Origin: Cognatitamlana onchidii
GTDB taxonomy: Bacteria; Bacteroidota; Bacteroidia; Flavobacteriales; Flavobacteriaceae
DNA length: 64,000 bases
Assembly: GCF_004804355.1 (NCBI RefSeq)
Contig: NZ_SRWZ01000004.1
Coordinates: forward strand, 124,001 to 188,000
Direction of reading: 5' to 3'
Shown: piece after piece, positions 10,083-19,354 of the stretch
How positions within the stretch are numbered: the stretch's first letter is position 1
Layout of the letters: each line of letters opens with the position of its first letter
The notes under the pieces: model-generated
Database searches by the model: none
What the model saw: the letters and a program-made list of their open reading frames with translations, nothing else
What the model was told of the DNA's origin: nothing
Program-made: the position numbers and the translations under genes

Positions 10083-10742
10083 TTATATGTTTAGGTATTT
10101 CTTTAAATACTCAGAACGTTCTTTTAGGTTTTCAAGGTAACTATCTTCCTCATGTCCAGAGACTATATTGTAACTGTATCTTCTAAATGTTTGAATAACA
10201 TCGTTCAGAGCTGTATTTCCTATTTTAAGTGTAATTTGAACTAAATCGGTATTCATTTTGGAAATAAAAGCCCCTAAAAGTCTACCGCCGTTCGATTCTA
10301 CAATTTGACTTAATTCACTAAAGGAATAGTCGTTAATCCCTTTTTCTATGACCAGAACCCCACCTGTTTCACTAAAGAATGGTGATTCTCCAAGCAGATG
10401 AATAATATCATTCAATTCGTAATAACCAAGATATTCATTTCTTGAATTTAAAACTGGCATAATGTTGGTTGAATTCACAGCAAAGGCCTCGATAATATCA
10501 AGTAAAATAGTCGTGTCTCTAACATAAAAATCTTCAAACGAGTAGCTGTAGTCAAGTAAAGTCTTATGGCTTTCACAACAATGTGCATCTGTTTCAGAAA
10601 AACTCCCTATATAATTTTTGTTGTCGTCTTCAACAGGAACATGCGAAAGCGTTAACTGGTTGAAGAGTGTTTGTAGGTCACCTACTTTGCTTTTACTATT
10701 TAAAGGTTTAATATCGTTAAGAATAAAATCTGATAGTTTCAT
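10083..10742 (-). CDS. CBS-domain protein
   Basis: A 219-residue protein. Residues 1-120 hold a pair of CBS repeats (SHVPVEDDNKNYIGS and IMPVLNSRNEYLGYY are the typical strand-helix parts), which usually bind adenine nucleotides. Residues 130-215 look like an ACT-type regulatory domain (VVESNGGRLLGAFIS). No catalytic domain is attached, so it may sense the energy or NAD state. The 3-bp gap to nadK suggests a shared transcript and perhaps a link with NADP synthesis. Three cysteines or histidines in AHCCESH near residue 53 are notable. It is divergent from pdxJ. Confidence 0.8.
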   Translation of the reverse strand: MKLSDFILNDIKPLNSKSKVGDLQTLFNQLTLSHVPVEDDNKNYIGSFSETDAHCCESHKTLLDYSYSFEDFYVRDTTILLDIIEAFAVNSTNIMPVLNSRNEYLGYYELNDIIHLLGESPFFSETGGVLVIEKGINDYSFSELSQIVESNGGRLLGAFISKMNTDLVQITLKIGNTALNDVIQTFRRYSYNIVSGHEEDSYLENLKERSEYLKKYLNI

Positions 10743-10879
10743 GAGACTTTGTTGTTCTAAATTAAAGATGAACTATAAACGTGTAAAGATGTTTTAAAAG
10801 CTTAATGCTGTTTTTAGTTAGCTCCTTTTTCTAATTGCAAATTAATCAAAAAAAAAGTATGTATGCCTGCTGTACTTTG

Positions 10880-10887
10880 TATTTTTG
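10880..10887 (+). promoter_or_regulatory. -7 element of pdxJ promoter
   Basis: TATTTTTG matches the Bacteroidota -7 consensus TAnnTTTG and ends 17 bp before the pdxJ ATG. No good -33 TTTG lies at the expected distance (10857-10860 reads GTAT), so the promoter may be weak or regulated. Confidence 0.5.
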
Positions 10888-10904
10888 CGATTTAAAATGG
10901 ATTT

Positions 10905-11618
10905 ATGACCAAGCTAAGTGTTAATATTAATAAGATTGCTACTTTAAGAAATTCTAGGGGAGGAGATGTGCCCAACGTTGTTCAATTTGCTAAGGATGTG
11001 CAGCGGTTTGGTGCTGAAGGTGTGACCATACACCCAAGACCAGATGAAAGACATATTAGGTATCAAGATGCAAGAGATTTAAAACAAGAGGTATATACCG
11101 AGTATAATATTGAAGGAAATCCCATCAAGTCTTTTGTAGATTTAGTTTTAGAAGTGAAGCCCACTCAGGTTACCTTAGTTCCAGATGCTGTTGATGCTAT
11201 TACGAGTAATGCAGGTTGGGACACCATAATTCACAAAGATTTTTTGGTTGATGTCATAAAAGAATTTAAAAATAACAATATAAGAACATCTATTTTTGTT
11301 GATCCTATTCTAGAACATATAGAAGGGGCTAAGGAAACGGGAACAGATAGAATTGAGTTATATACAGAGAGTTATGCGCATCAATACGGTTTAGGAAACA
11401 AAAAAGGCATTTTACCTTATGTAGAAAGTGCAAAATTAGCTACAAGTTTAGGTTTAGGGATTAATGCAGGCCATGATTTATCGCTTGATAATATCAAGTT
11501 TTTTAAAAATGAAATATCTGAGTTGTTAGAGGTGTCTATTGGTCATGCGCTTATAGCAGAAAGTCTTTATCTAGGTGTGGAGAATGTTATTCAAATGTAT
11601 TTACAAAAATTAAAGTAA
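10905..11618 (+). CDS. pdxJ: pyridoxine 5'-phosphate synthase
   Basis: A 237-residue TIM-barrel enzyme that condenses 3-amino-1-phosphohydroxyacetone with 1-deoxyxylulose 5-phosphate in vitamin B6 synthesis. Family landmarks: LSVNINKIATLRNSRG at the start, VTIHPRPDERHI, the glutamate in TLVPD, and the phosphate-binding GLGINAGHDL and IGHALIAES. Its stop codon overlaps the next ATG by one base (TAATG), so the hydrolase is translated from the same message. Divergent from the CBS gene. Confidence 0.95.
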   Translation: MTKLSVNINKIATLRNSRGGDVPNVVQFAKDVQRFGAEGVTIHPRPDERHIRYQDARDLKQEVYTEYNIEGNPIKSFVDLVLEVKPTQVTLVPDAVDAITSNAGWDTIIHKDFLVDVIKEFKNNNIRTSIFVDPILEHIEGAKETGTDRIELYTESYAHQYGLGNKKGILPYVESAKLATSLGLGINAGHDLSLDNIKFFKNEISELLEVSIGHALIAESLYLGVENVIQMYLQKLK

Positions 11619-12382
11619 TGCTGGTATATTCAAGTGTTATAGGAGAAGGAAAACCATTTGTTATTTTGCATGGTTTTTTGGGAATGAGCGATAACTGGAA
11701 AACATTAGGGAGTCAATTTGCAGAGATAGGTTTCCAAGTTCACTTGATAGATCAAAGGAATCATGGAAGAAGTTTTCATTCCAATATATTCAATTATGAG
11801 GTGCTTGCAGAAGATTTAAAGTTGTATTGTGATAAAAACAATTTATCAGAGATCGTTCTTCTAGGACATTCAATGGGAGGTAAAACGGCTATGATGTTTG
11901 CTGCTCAATATCCCGAATTAGTTTCAAAATTAATCGTTGCAGATATTTCTCCAAGATTTTACCCCGTTCATCACGATGCAATTCTAGAGGGTTTAACGGC
12001 ACTTGATTTTGAAACTATTAAGAGTAGAGGAGAAGCAGATAAAGTGCTTAGCCAGTATGTTTCTGATTTTGGAACGCGTCAATTCTTATTAAAAAATTTA
12101 TATTGGGTAGAAAAGGGACAATTAGGCTTAAGGATTAATTTGAAAGTTTTAGAGGCCGAAGTAGCAGAAGTTGGTGAGTCTTTGCCTAGTTATCTTACAT
12201 TTAAAAAAGACACCTTATTTTTAAGAGGTGACCGTTCAGAATATATTGGAGTTGAAGACGAGGCTATTATTGCTAGCCAATTTCCATATGCTGAAATAAA
12301 AACTATAGCAAATGCGGGGCACTGGTTGCATGCAGAAAATCCTAAAGATTTTTATAAGGCTGTTTTGGAATATGTAGGTTAG
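11618..12382 (+). CDS. alpha/beta hydrolase (YbfF-like esterase)
   Basis: A 254-residue single-domain alpha/beta hydrolase. The oxyanion region LHGFLG, the DQRNHGRS motif typical of the YbfF/acyl-ester group, the nucleophile elbow GHSMGG with Ser85, an acid in LFLRGDRS and the catalytic His in NAGHWLH are all present. It most likely cleaves small acyl or thioester substrates. Translation is coupled to pdxJ by a TAATG overlap. A direct role in B6 synthesis is not implied by the family. Confidence 0.88.
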   Translation: MLVYSSVIGEGKPFVILHGFLGMSDNWKTLGSQFAEIGFQVHLIDQRNHGRSFHSNIFNYEVLAEDLKLYCDKNNLSEIVLLGHSMGGKTAMMFAAQYPELVSKLIVADISPRFYPVHHDAILEGLTALDFETIKSRGEADKVLSQYVSDFGTRQFLLKNLYWVEKGQLGLRINLKVLEAEVAEVGESLPSYLTFKKDTLFLRGDRSEYIGVEDEAIIASQFPYAEIKTIANAGHWLHAENPKDFYKAVLEYVG

Positions 12383-12431
12383 TAGTTTTTCGATAAAAGT
12401 ACCAAACGAAATTAAAGAATAGATATTGATA

Positions 12432-13292
12432 ATGATTAAGACAAGAAAACTAAGGGATTTGTGGTATGGATTAAGTTCAAAACAAAGGTTTTTTGTTAGA
12501 AGACTTTATTATTGGCCAGTTGATATGTTGGATAAAGTAATGGGAAGAACCAATAAATATGTGCCTCCTAGGGGATCCATATATACAGGATCTCCTTCTG
12601 GGGCAAAAAAGTATTTGCAGCAAGGTCAAAACCAGTTACAGTTGCTTAAGGACTGTATCACTTTATCTCCTTCAGATAAGGTTTTAGATATTGGTAGTGG
12701 TGTTGGTAGAACGGCAATTGCCTTAAGTACATACATAAATAAGGAAGGCTCATATGATGGGTTTGATGTTGTTAAACAAGGAGTTGATTGGTGTAATAAT
12801 GGACTAGGTATGGATTTTCCTAATTTTAAATTTAAATACGTTCCAATTTTTAATGACCTGTATAACGAGTCAAAACTCAAAGCTACAGAGTTTAATTTTC
12901 CTTACGAAGATGATCGTTTTAACAAAATTTTTTCTTTTTCTTTATTTACTCATATGCAAAAAGAGGAAATCCAGAATTATTTTTTTGAAATAGCCCGTGT
13001 TTTGAAAAAAGAAGGACTTTGCTTTTCTACATTCTTCTTATATAATTCAGAGAATGAAGAATACATTGGAGAAAAGCCTAATTTTAATTTCCCCCATAAA
13101 GAAGATGACTTTAGACTGATGCATAAAGATGTAAAATCTGGGAACATTGCTTTTCATGAAGATGGTTTAAAGACTATGTTGAGTAAGGCTAATTTAGAGT
13201 GCGTTAAAATAATTGATGGTTTTTGGAAAGATAAAATTAGAGACACAAGCAAAAAGGAATATCAGGACATTGTTGTATTTAGATTGAAGTAG
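12432..13292 (+). CDS. class I SAM-dependent methyltransferase
   Basis: A 286-residue protein. The SAM-binding motif I reads VLDIGSGVGRTA at about residue 82, followed by an acidic motif II (YDGFDVV) and a motif IV region with FSFSLFTHMQKEE. The first 70 residues are basic and aromatic with no known domain. The substrate cannot be told. The ATG at 12432 is preferred over a TTG two codons upstream. It stands 49 bp after the hydrolase. Confidence 0.82.
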   Translation: MIKTRKLRDLWYGLSSKQRFFVRRLYYWPVDMLDKVMGRTNKYVPPRGSIYTGSPSGAKKYLQQGQNQLQLLKDCITLSPSDKVLDIGSGVGRTAIALSTYINKEGSYDGFDVVKQGVDWCNNGLGMDFPNFKFKYVPIFNDLYNESKLKATEFNFPYEDDRFNKIFSFSLFTHMQKEEIQNYFFEIARVLKKEGLCFSTFFLYNSENEEYIGEKPNFNFPHKEDDFRLMHKDVKSGNIAFHEDGLKTMLSKANLECVKIIDGFWKDKIRDTSKKEYQDIVVFRLK

Positions 13293-13364
13293 CAGAATCT
13301 ATATTTTTAATAACAAAGTTTACGCCTAGAAGTAATATTTTGTACATTAGGTAAAAATTTTAAA

Positions 13365-13712
13365 ATGAACCTTATTCTTAAATTATTGTTGACTGCTTTA
13401 GCTGTATTTGTTTTGGCAAATGTGCTACCCGGAGTAACAGTTACCAGCTACGTTACAGCTATTATTGTATCGATTGTTTTAGGATTACTAAACTTATTTG
13501 TTAAACCTATTTTGGTGATTTTTACCTTGCCCATTACTATTTTAACGTTGGGACTCTTTTTGTTAATCATCAATGCGTTAATCATTATGTTAGCTGGAAA
13601 CCTAATTGAAGGGTTTGCTGTAAGTAGCATTTGGACAGCTGTACTCTTTAGTATTCTCTTATCGGTCCTACAATCAATACTTTATTCGCTTTTAAAAGAA
13701 GACAAAAGGTAG
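13365..13712 (+). CDS. small four-helix membrane protein (phage-holin superfamily IV type)
   Basis: A 115-residue protein with four hydrophobic helices covering almost the whole length, and the signature GLLNLFVKPILVIFTLPITILTLGLF of the DUF-like family annotated as mycobacterial-type phage holin (Pfam Phage_holin_4_2). There is no lysis gene nearby, so a holin role is unlikely; these chromosomal members are of unknown function. A near-perfect inverted repeat that overlaps the tig promoter lies 27 bp downstream and might also stop this transcript. Confidence 0.8.
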   Translation: MNLILKLLLTALAVFVLANVLPGVTVTSYVTAIIVSIVLGLLNLFVKPILVIFTLPITILTLGLFLLIINALIIMLAGNLIEGFAVSSIWTAVLFSILLSVLQSILYSLLKEDKR

Positions 13713-13735
13713 CTTAAAATCAAGCAATTAAAAAC

Positions 13736-13774
13736 TTTGTTGGGATGTAAAAATATACTATTTTTGCATCCCAA
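13736..13774 (+). promoter_or_regulatory. tig promoter inside a near-perfect inverted repeat
   Basis: TTTG at 13736-13739, a 19-bp spacer and TATTTTTG at 13759-13766 form a full Bacteroidota promoter. The same bases hold two 16-bp arms (13740-13755 and 13759-13774) with one mismatch around a 3-base centre. The arms cover the spacer, the -7 element and the expected start site, so a repressor could bind here, or it may be a weak terminator for the upstream gene. Confidence 0.65.
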
Positions 13775-13847
13775 TTTTGGTTAGGAGAATGTTTCATTCA
13801 AATGGCCTATTGTTAAATGCCCTAGTAAGGGTTAGATATAGTTTAAA

Positions 13848-15176
13848 ATGAATATTACAAGAGAAAACGTTGACGCATTAAATGCTGTAGTAAAAGTAGA
13901 TATCGCTAAAGAAGATTACAGTGATAAAGTTGATAAAATCTTATCGGATTACAGAAAGACGGCGAATATCCCTGGTTTTAGAAAAGGGCACGTACCAATG
14001 GGTATGGTAAAGAAGCAATATGGGAAGGCTGTTTTAGTAGATGAGGTAAATAAATTGCTTCAAGATGCATTAAATAAATATCTAGCCGAAGAAAAGTTAG
14101 ATGTTCTGGGGCAGCCATTACCAAAGGCGCAGGATGATATTAATTGGGATGCCGATGGGTTTTCATTTGAATTTGAATTAGGTTTAGCTCCAGAGTTTGA
14201 AGTTAATTTAAAAGGAAAAAAAGCTATAACCCAATACAGTATCATTGCTGATGATAAGATGATTGATGAGCAGATTGAACGTATTCAAAAGCAATATGGA
14301 AAATTAGTGTCCCAAGAGGTTGTTGAAAAAGACAGCGAAATTACGGGAGTGTATGCTAATGAGGAAAAAGATATTGATAACACGGTTACCCTTACCTTAG
14401 ATAAATTTAAAGGAAAAGCGACAGCTAAACAATTTATTGGTGCTAAGGTAGGAGATGTGATTACGCTTAAAACAAAAGGTCTTTTTGATGATGAGCATGA
14501 TCTTATGCATGCGTTAAAACTTGGTCATGACGAAGTACACGGTCTTGATATTGAAGTTAACTTTACAATTTCCGAGATTAATGAACGTCAATTGGCTGAT
14601 CTGGATCAAGAATTGTTTGATAAACTTTTTGGAAACGGGGAAGTAACTTCTGTTACCGAACTTAGAGCTAAAATTAAAGAAGATGCTGAAAAACAGTTTG
14701 TTCAACAAGCAGATCAAAAGTTATTAAACGATGTGACCGAATACCTGGTTGAAAGCACCAAATTTGATTTACCAGCAGAGTTTCTAACTAAGTGGATGCA
14801 AACAGCTGGTGAAAAAGAAATGGATGCAGATCAGGCCAAAGAGGAGTACGAAAAATCAGAAAAAAGCTTGCGTTATCAATTGATAGAAGGGAAGTTAATT
14901 GCAGATAATAATGTGCAAGTAACGATGGATGATATTAAGAACCATGCTAGAGAAATGATTAAAGGTCAAATGGCGCAGTTTGGACAAATGAATCCTTCTG
15001 ATAAAGAATTAGATGATATAGCGGCGAGGGTGTTGTCAAACCAAGATGAGGCACGCAGAATTTCTGAGCAATTAATTAGCCAAAAACTTTTAGAGGTATA
15101 TAAAGAAAAGGCAAATTTGAAAGTTAAAGAATTAAGCTACGAAAACTTTGTTAAAGAAGTTTACGGCGATAAATAG
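13848..15176 (+). CDS. tig: trigger factor
   Basis: A 442-residue ribosome-bound chaperone. The N-terminal ribosome-binding domain contains the signature GFRKGHVPMGMVKK (around residues 42-56), then a central region in the position of the FKBP-type prolyl isomerase domain (about 150-245), then the helical C-terminal arms. The central domain is divergent, as in other Bacteroidota, and may lack isomerase activity. It is followed by clpP and clpX, the familiar tig-clpP-clpX order, though a terminator separates tig from clpP. Confidence 0.95.
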   Translation: MNITRENVDALNAVVKVDIAKEDYSDKVDKILSDYRKTANIPGFRKGHVPMGMVKKQYGKAVLVDEVNKLLQDALNKYLAEEKLDVLGQPLPKAQDDINWDADGFSFEFELGLAPEFEVNLKGKKAITQYSIIADDKMIDEQIERIQKQYGKLVSQEVVEKDSEITGVYANEEKDIDNTVTLTLDKFKGKATAKQFIGAKVGDVITLKTKGLFDDEHDLMHALKLGHDEVHGLDIEVNFTISEINERQLADLDQELFDKLFGNGEVTSVTELRAKIKEDAEKQFVQQADQKLLNDVTEYLVESTKFDLPAEFLTKWMQTAGEKEMDADQAKEEYEKSEKSLRYQLIEGKLIADNNVQVTMDDIKNHAREMIKGQMAQFGQMNPSDKELDDIAARVLSNQDEARRISEQLISQKLLEVYKEKANLKVKELSYENFVKEVYGDK

Positions 15177-15199
15177 GTAAATAATAAATGCTTATATTT

Positions 15200-15233
15200 A
15201 AGCGCTTAAACGTTCTCGTTTAGGCGCTTTTTT
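15200..15233 (+). terminator. terminator after tig
   Basis: Arms AAGCGCTTAAACG (15200-15212) and CGTTTAGGCGCTT (15217-15229) pair with one G-U, followed by a T-run. It lies 23 bp after the tig stop. Confidence 0.88.
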
Positions 15234-15315
15234 ATTCATTAATAATTAATTAATCTTGACTTGGAGCTCATTTTGCTGTGGGTCAATGAATTAAAAAATA
15301 ATTTCAAATAAAATT

Positions 15316-15990
15316 ATGGATTACGCAAAAGAATTTGAAAAATTCGCGATAAAAGATCAAGGTATTAGTAGTACGTATTATAATAAGATTATAAGTAGTA
15401 TGTATCCTACTAATCTAACACCTAATATTATAGAGGAACGTCAAATGAATATTGCCGTTTTTGATGTGTTTTCAAGATTAATGATGGACAGGATTATTTT
15501 TCTAGGAACAGGAATAAACGACCAAGTGGCTAATATTGTTCAAGCTCAGTTGTTATTTTTAGAGAGTACTGATGCTAGTAAAGATATTCAAATTTATATC
15601 AATTCGCCAGGTGGTAGTGTATATGCAGGTCTTGGGATTTATGATACGATGCAATTTATTAAACCAGATGTTGCAACAATCTGTACGGGTATGGCTGCTT
15701 CTATGGGAGCTGTTTTATTATGTGCCGGAGAGAAAGGAAAGCGCAGTGGTTTAACCCATTCGCGGGTTATGATTCATCAACCATTAGGAGGTGCACAAGG
15801 CCAAGCGAGTGATATAGAGATCACAGCTAGAGAGATTTTAATTTTAAAGGAAGAACTTTATAAGATTATTAGTAAGCACTCAGGTCAGGATTACGACAAA
15901 GTATATGCAGATAGTGACCGTGATTATTGGATGAAAGCCGATAAGGCCAAGGAATACGGTATGATTGATGAAATATTAGCTCGTAATTAA
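15316..15990 (+). CDS. clpP: ATP-dependent Clp protease proteolytic subunit
   Basis: A 224-residue serine protease subunit. Catalytic Ser129 (GMAASMGA) and His154 (MIHQPLGG) are present, with the Asp near residue 203. The N-terminal 40 residues are longer than the mature form and probably include a processed propeptide. ClpP forms a double seven-membered ring that degrades proteins fed by ClpX, encoded 72 bp downstream. Confidence 0.97.
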   Translation: MDYAKEFEKFAIKDQGISSTYYNKIISSMYPTNLTPNIIEERQMNIAVFDVFSRLMMDRIIFLGTGINDQVANIVQAQLLFLESTDASKDIQIYINSPGGSVYAGLGIYDTMQFIKPDVATICTGMAASMGAVLLCAGEKGKRSGLTHSRVMIHQPLGGAQGQASDIEITAREILILKEELYKIISKHSGQDYDKVYADSDRDYWMKADKAKEYGMIDEILARN

Positions 15991-16062
15991 ATAAAAAATT
16001 GTAATTTTATACGTCTGTTATTGAGTGATTTATAACAGTCATCTTAAAATAGGATTAGATTA

Positions 16063-17295
16063 ATGGCAAAGGAAGAATTAGAATGTTCATTTTGTGGTAG
16101 AAAAAAGCCTGAAACAAACTTGTTAATAGCAGGTCTTGATGCGCATATTTGTGATAGATGTATTGAGCAAGCGCACGGTATTGTTTTAGAAGAATCTAAG
16201 CAAAATGAGAGTAACGACTTATCTACAGAATTAAAGCTTCGCAAACCTCAGCAGATTAAGGCATTTCTTGATGAGTATATAATTGGACAGAACGTAACAA
16301 AAAAAGTTATGTCTGTTGCAGTTTATAATCATTATAAGAGATTGTTGCAAGCCCCCACTAACGATGAAATTGATATTCAAAAAAGTAATATCATGATGGT
16401 TGGGCAAACTGGGACTGGCAAAACATTAATGGCAAAAACCATTGCTAAGATGTTAAACGTACCTCTAGCTATTGTAGATGCAACTGTGTTAACAGAAGCT
16501 GGTTATGTGGGTGAGGACGTAGAAAGTATTTTAACAAGATTGTTACAGGCAGCTGATTATAACTTAGAGAAAGCAGAAAAAGGTATTGTTTTTATTGATG
16601 AAATCGATAAAATTGCCAGAAAGAGTGACAACCCATCAATTACTAGAGATGTTTCTGGGGAAGGAGTTCAACAGGCTTTATTAAAACTTTTAGAAGGAAC
16701 TGTTGTTAATGTGCCACCAAAAGGAGGCAGAAAGCATCCAGATCAAAAATTTATAGAAGTTAATACTGAAAACATTTTATTTATTGCAGGAGGTGCTTTC
16801 GATGGTATTGAACGTGTAATTTCAAAGCGTTTAAATATGCAGGCTGTTGGTTATAGTGCTTCAATGTCCGACGATGTTTTGGATCAAGATCACTTGTTAC
16901 AGTATATAATACCGAAAGATTTAAAAGACTTCGGTTTAATTCCTGAGATTATTGGACGTTTACCTGTATTAACTTATATGGATCCTTTAGATGCTGCCAC
17001 GCTTAGGGCGATATTAACCGAGCCTAAAAACGCTATTATAAAACAGTACAAAAAACTGTTCTCTATGGATAAAATAGAGTTTAAAATTACTGATGGTGCT
17101 TTAGATTTCATAGTTCATAAGGCTATAGAATACAAGCTAGGGGCCAGGGGTTTAAGGTCGTTATGCGAGGAAATTCTAACAGATGCCATGTTTGAGTTGC
17201 CAAGCAGTGATGAAAAGGAATTGAATGTTACTAAAGTTTACGCTGAACAAAAGCTTACTAAGTCAACAATAAAGAAACTCAAAGCAGTTTCGTAA
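16063..17295 (+). CDS. clpX: ATP-dependent Clp protease ATPase subunit
   Basis: A 410-residue AAA+ unfoldase. The N-terminal zinc domain has Cys8, Cys11, Cys30 and Cys33. Then come Walker A (GQTGTGKT), Walker B ([10 protein letters not shown]), the RKH pore-loop region and sensor 2 (GARGLRS). It unfolds tagged proteins and feeds them to ClpP. No terminator is seen between clpP and clpX, so they are probably one transcript. Confidence 0.97.
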   Translation: MAKEELECSFCGRKKPETNLLIAGLDAHICDRCIEQAHGIVLEESKQNESNDLSTELKLRKPQQIKAFLDEYIIGQNVTKKVMSVAVYNHYKRLLQAPTNDEIDIQKSNIMMVGQTGTGKTLMAKTIAKMLNVPLAIVDATVLTEAGYVGEDVESILTRLLQAADYNLEKAEKGIVFIDEIDKIARKSDNPSITRDVSGEGVQQALLKLLEGTVVNVPPKGGRKHPDQKFIEVNTENILFIAGGAFDGIERVISKRLNMQAVGYSASMSDDVLDQDHLLQYIIPKDLKDFGLIPEIIGRLPVLTYMDPLDAATLRAILTEPKNAIIKQYKKLFSMDKIEFKITDGALDFIVHKAIEYKLGARGLRSLCEEILTDAMFELPSSDEKELNVTKVYAEQKLTKSTIKKLKAVS

Positions 17296-17322
17296 GACAC
17301 CTTGAAAAAATTTATTTTAGTC

Positions 17323-17354
17323 AAACCATGTTAATTATTTAACATGGTTTTTTT
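17323..17354 (+). terminator. terminator after clpX
   Basis: Perfect 12-bp arms AAACCATGTTAA and TTAACATGGTTT around a TTAT loop, then a T-run; 27 bp after the clpX stop. Confidence 0.9.
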
Positions 17355-17410
17355 CTTTAAAGGTGTAATGATAGATGCTTTTAGCTTTTGAATAATCTCG
17401 ACTGGATACA

Positions 17411-17446
17411 AACAAAGCCATACAATAATGTATGGCTTTGTTTTTA
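17411..17446. terminator. second hairpin terminator between clpX and the OmpA-family gene
   Basis: Perfect 14-bp arms (17411-17424 and 17429-17442) around ATAA, followed by a T-run on the plus strand. It backs up the first terminator or serves the convergent gene. Confidence 0.75.
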
Positions 17447-17649
17447 TGGAAATTAATTAATAATGAATATTTTTTGTAAATATTTCCTGAGGGAATTATC
17501 AGAAACATTTAGACGATTTTTTTCTTAACTACGATAAAAGTATGATTATAAAATGTTCAGACAAACTACTTTCGTCGCGTTTTAGATGATAAGATGAAAT
17601 ACTCGTTAAAAGACTTTTTTAGGGTGTATTTAAACGATTCCTCTTTTTT

Positions 17650-19257
17650 TTAGTCCAAAATAACGAATTCTACCCGTCTGTTAGCTTGCAGGTCTTCTTC
17701 AGAACAATTGTTTTTACAATCTACTAAAGGTTTAGACTCGCCAAACCCTTTTGGTTGCAATCTGTCTTTAGAGATGCCCTGGTTAATAATATATTGCACT
17801 GCTGAAGCAGCACGTTTATCAGATAAGCCTAGGTTGTAAGGAGCACGACCTTTATTGTCTGTATGCGCATTTATAGCTAAAACCATATTTGGGTTTTCCT
17901 TTAGTACCTTTACAATTTTATTAAGGGATATGGTAGATTCCTCTTTAACATTCCATTTATTAAAGTCGAAATAAATATTTTCTAAAACAATTTGAAGCTC
18001 ATTATTTACTTCTGCAATAACAGGTTCTGTAATAACTAGTTCAAGGTCTTTTTCGTATGTAATGTCTTTTCCTAAGTTTGAATAAAAATCAAAAGAAGCA
18101 TCTTTAAATCCGTCTTTTTGAGTCTTTAAAGTGTAGTTCTCGTAAGGGGCCACATCAAAACGATAACTCCCATTTTCGTTGCTCATGGTTCTGGCAATTT
18201 CTTCGCCATCAATATCTTGTAAAATAACGAGGGTATTTGGGAGCTTTATCTTGGTTTCGGTATCAATAATATTTCCAACAAGTTCTTGCGCGATATCTTC
18301 ATTAACAGCTGTATAAATATCGTAACTTCCTTTTCCCTCTGGTCTGTCAGAACTTACATAGCCTTTATTTCTACCTGCTAAAAAATAACCTATCTCATTA
18401 TTGGTAGAGTTTATGGTATTTCCAAGATTGATGGCTTCTGAAAAGCCTAAGTGCGAAACTCGGCTTCTAAATACGTCATAACCTCCCATGTTGTTATGAC
18501 CTTTAGAAGAGAAAAAGAAATGCTTTCCATCAATAGAAAAGGCAGGGTACTTTTCGTCCTGAGCAGTGTTTATTTTATTTCCAAGATTCTTTGGTTCCCC
18601 TAAAGAACCATCAGAATTAATCGTAGAAACGTATATATCAAAACCACCAATAGCATCTGGGAAGTTAGCTGCGAAGTATAGTTTATCTCCTGTTTTATTA
18701 ACAAAAGGTGTTTCAATCGAAACATTCGGTTTGTTAATGTTTTCCAAAACATGATTAATCCAAACAGCACTCGTATTTTCCTGCAGAGAAGCTCTATAAA
18801 GTTTATATTCTAATGAGGAATTAGTTTTATCGCTTCTTGTATAGTATACCATCTGTTGATCTGGAGAGAATGCTAAACTGCCTTCACTGTCATTGGTGTT
18901 CAATATTCTTGAGAACAAAAGAGATCGAGATAGCAAACCATTAGCACTAATATCGGCTATAAATAATTCTTGATAGCCTTCTCCAGTATTAGGATCAATT
19001 TTTCCAATACCACCTACTTTTTTAGAGGAAACAATAATAAGTTTATTTTTTCTAAAAATGTCTGTGCCTACTTCTGAATATTTTGTGTTTACCCCAGCGT
19101 CTAATAACTCAAAGCTAAAGCCGTTCGCTCCTATATTCGAAATGGTTTGCTCATGATAGTTTAAGGGGGTGTTTATATTAGTATGAATGCTTGAAGTTCC
19201 TTGACTAAATCCACAGACAAAAACAAGGCAAGTAAAAAATGCTATTAAAGGTTTCAT
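17650..19257 (-). CDS. OmpA-family protein with WD40-like repeats
   Basis: A 535-residue exported protein. Order of parts: signal peptide (1-18, ending GFSQ), WD40/PD40-type beta-propeller repeats (about 100-320, with repeated FSIDGKHFFFSSKGHNNMGGYD-like blades), a carboxypeptidase-regulatory-like beta sandwich (about 330-410), and an OmpA C-terminal peptidoglycan-binding domain (about 425-535) with AHTDNKG and GFGESKP. In flavobacteria this layout is often paired with a PorP/SprF partner; none is next door here. It probably links the outer membrane to the cell wall. Confidence 0.88.
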   Translation of the reverse strand: MKPLIAFFTCLVFVCGFSQGTSSIHTNINTPLNYHEQTISNIGANGFSFELLDAGVNTKYSEVGTDIFRKNKLIIVSSKKVGGIGKIDPNTGEGYQELFIADISANGLLSRSLLFSRILNTNDSEGSLAFSPDQQMVYYTRSDKTNSSLEYKLYRASLQENTSAVWINHVLENINKPNVSIETPFVNKTGDKLYFAANFPDAIGGFDIYVSTINSDGSLGEPKNLGNKINTAQDEKYPAFSIDGKHFFFSSKGHNNMGGYDVFRSRVSHLGFSEAINLGNTINSTNNEIGYFLAGRNKGYVSSDRPEGKGSYDIYTAVNEDIAQELVGNIIDTETKIKLPNTLVILQDIDGEEIARTMSNENGSYRFDVAPYENYTLKTQKDGFKDASFDFYSNLGKDITYEKDLELVITEPVIAEVNNELQIVLENIYFDFNKWNVKEESTISLNKIVKVLKENPNMVLAINAHTDNKGRAPYNLGLSDKRAASAVQYIINQGISKDRLQPKGFGESKPLVDCKNNCSEEDLQANRRVEFVILD

Positions 19258-19354
19258 TTAATTGAGGGGTTAAAAATGAATTAATAAATAAAGATAAAAA
19301 CGGCTAAAAGCTTTAAGAGAATTTCTCGGACTAATCGCAGTTTAATTCGATAAG

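Larger units (their letters stand above)
17296..17649. other. clpX / ompA-like convergent spacer
   Basis: A 354-bp spacer between convergent genes. It holds two separate terminator hairpins (17323-17354 and 17411-17446). The bases from 17447 to 17649 show no ORF, RNA motif or strong dyad that I can support. Confidence 0.6.

Noticed and set aside
13365-13712. Holin-family gene as a sign of a prophage
   Set aside because: No endolysin, capsid or integrase gene nearby; this family is common on chromosomes.
17354-17411. Small RNA between the two terminators after clpX
   Set aside because: Only 57 bp with no promoter consensus or conserved fold to support it.
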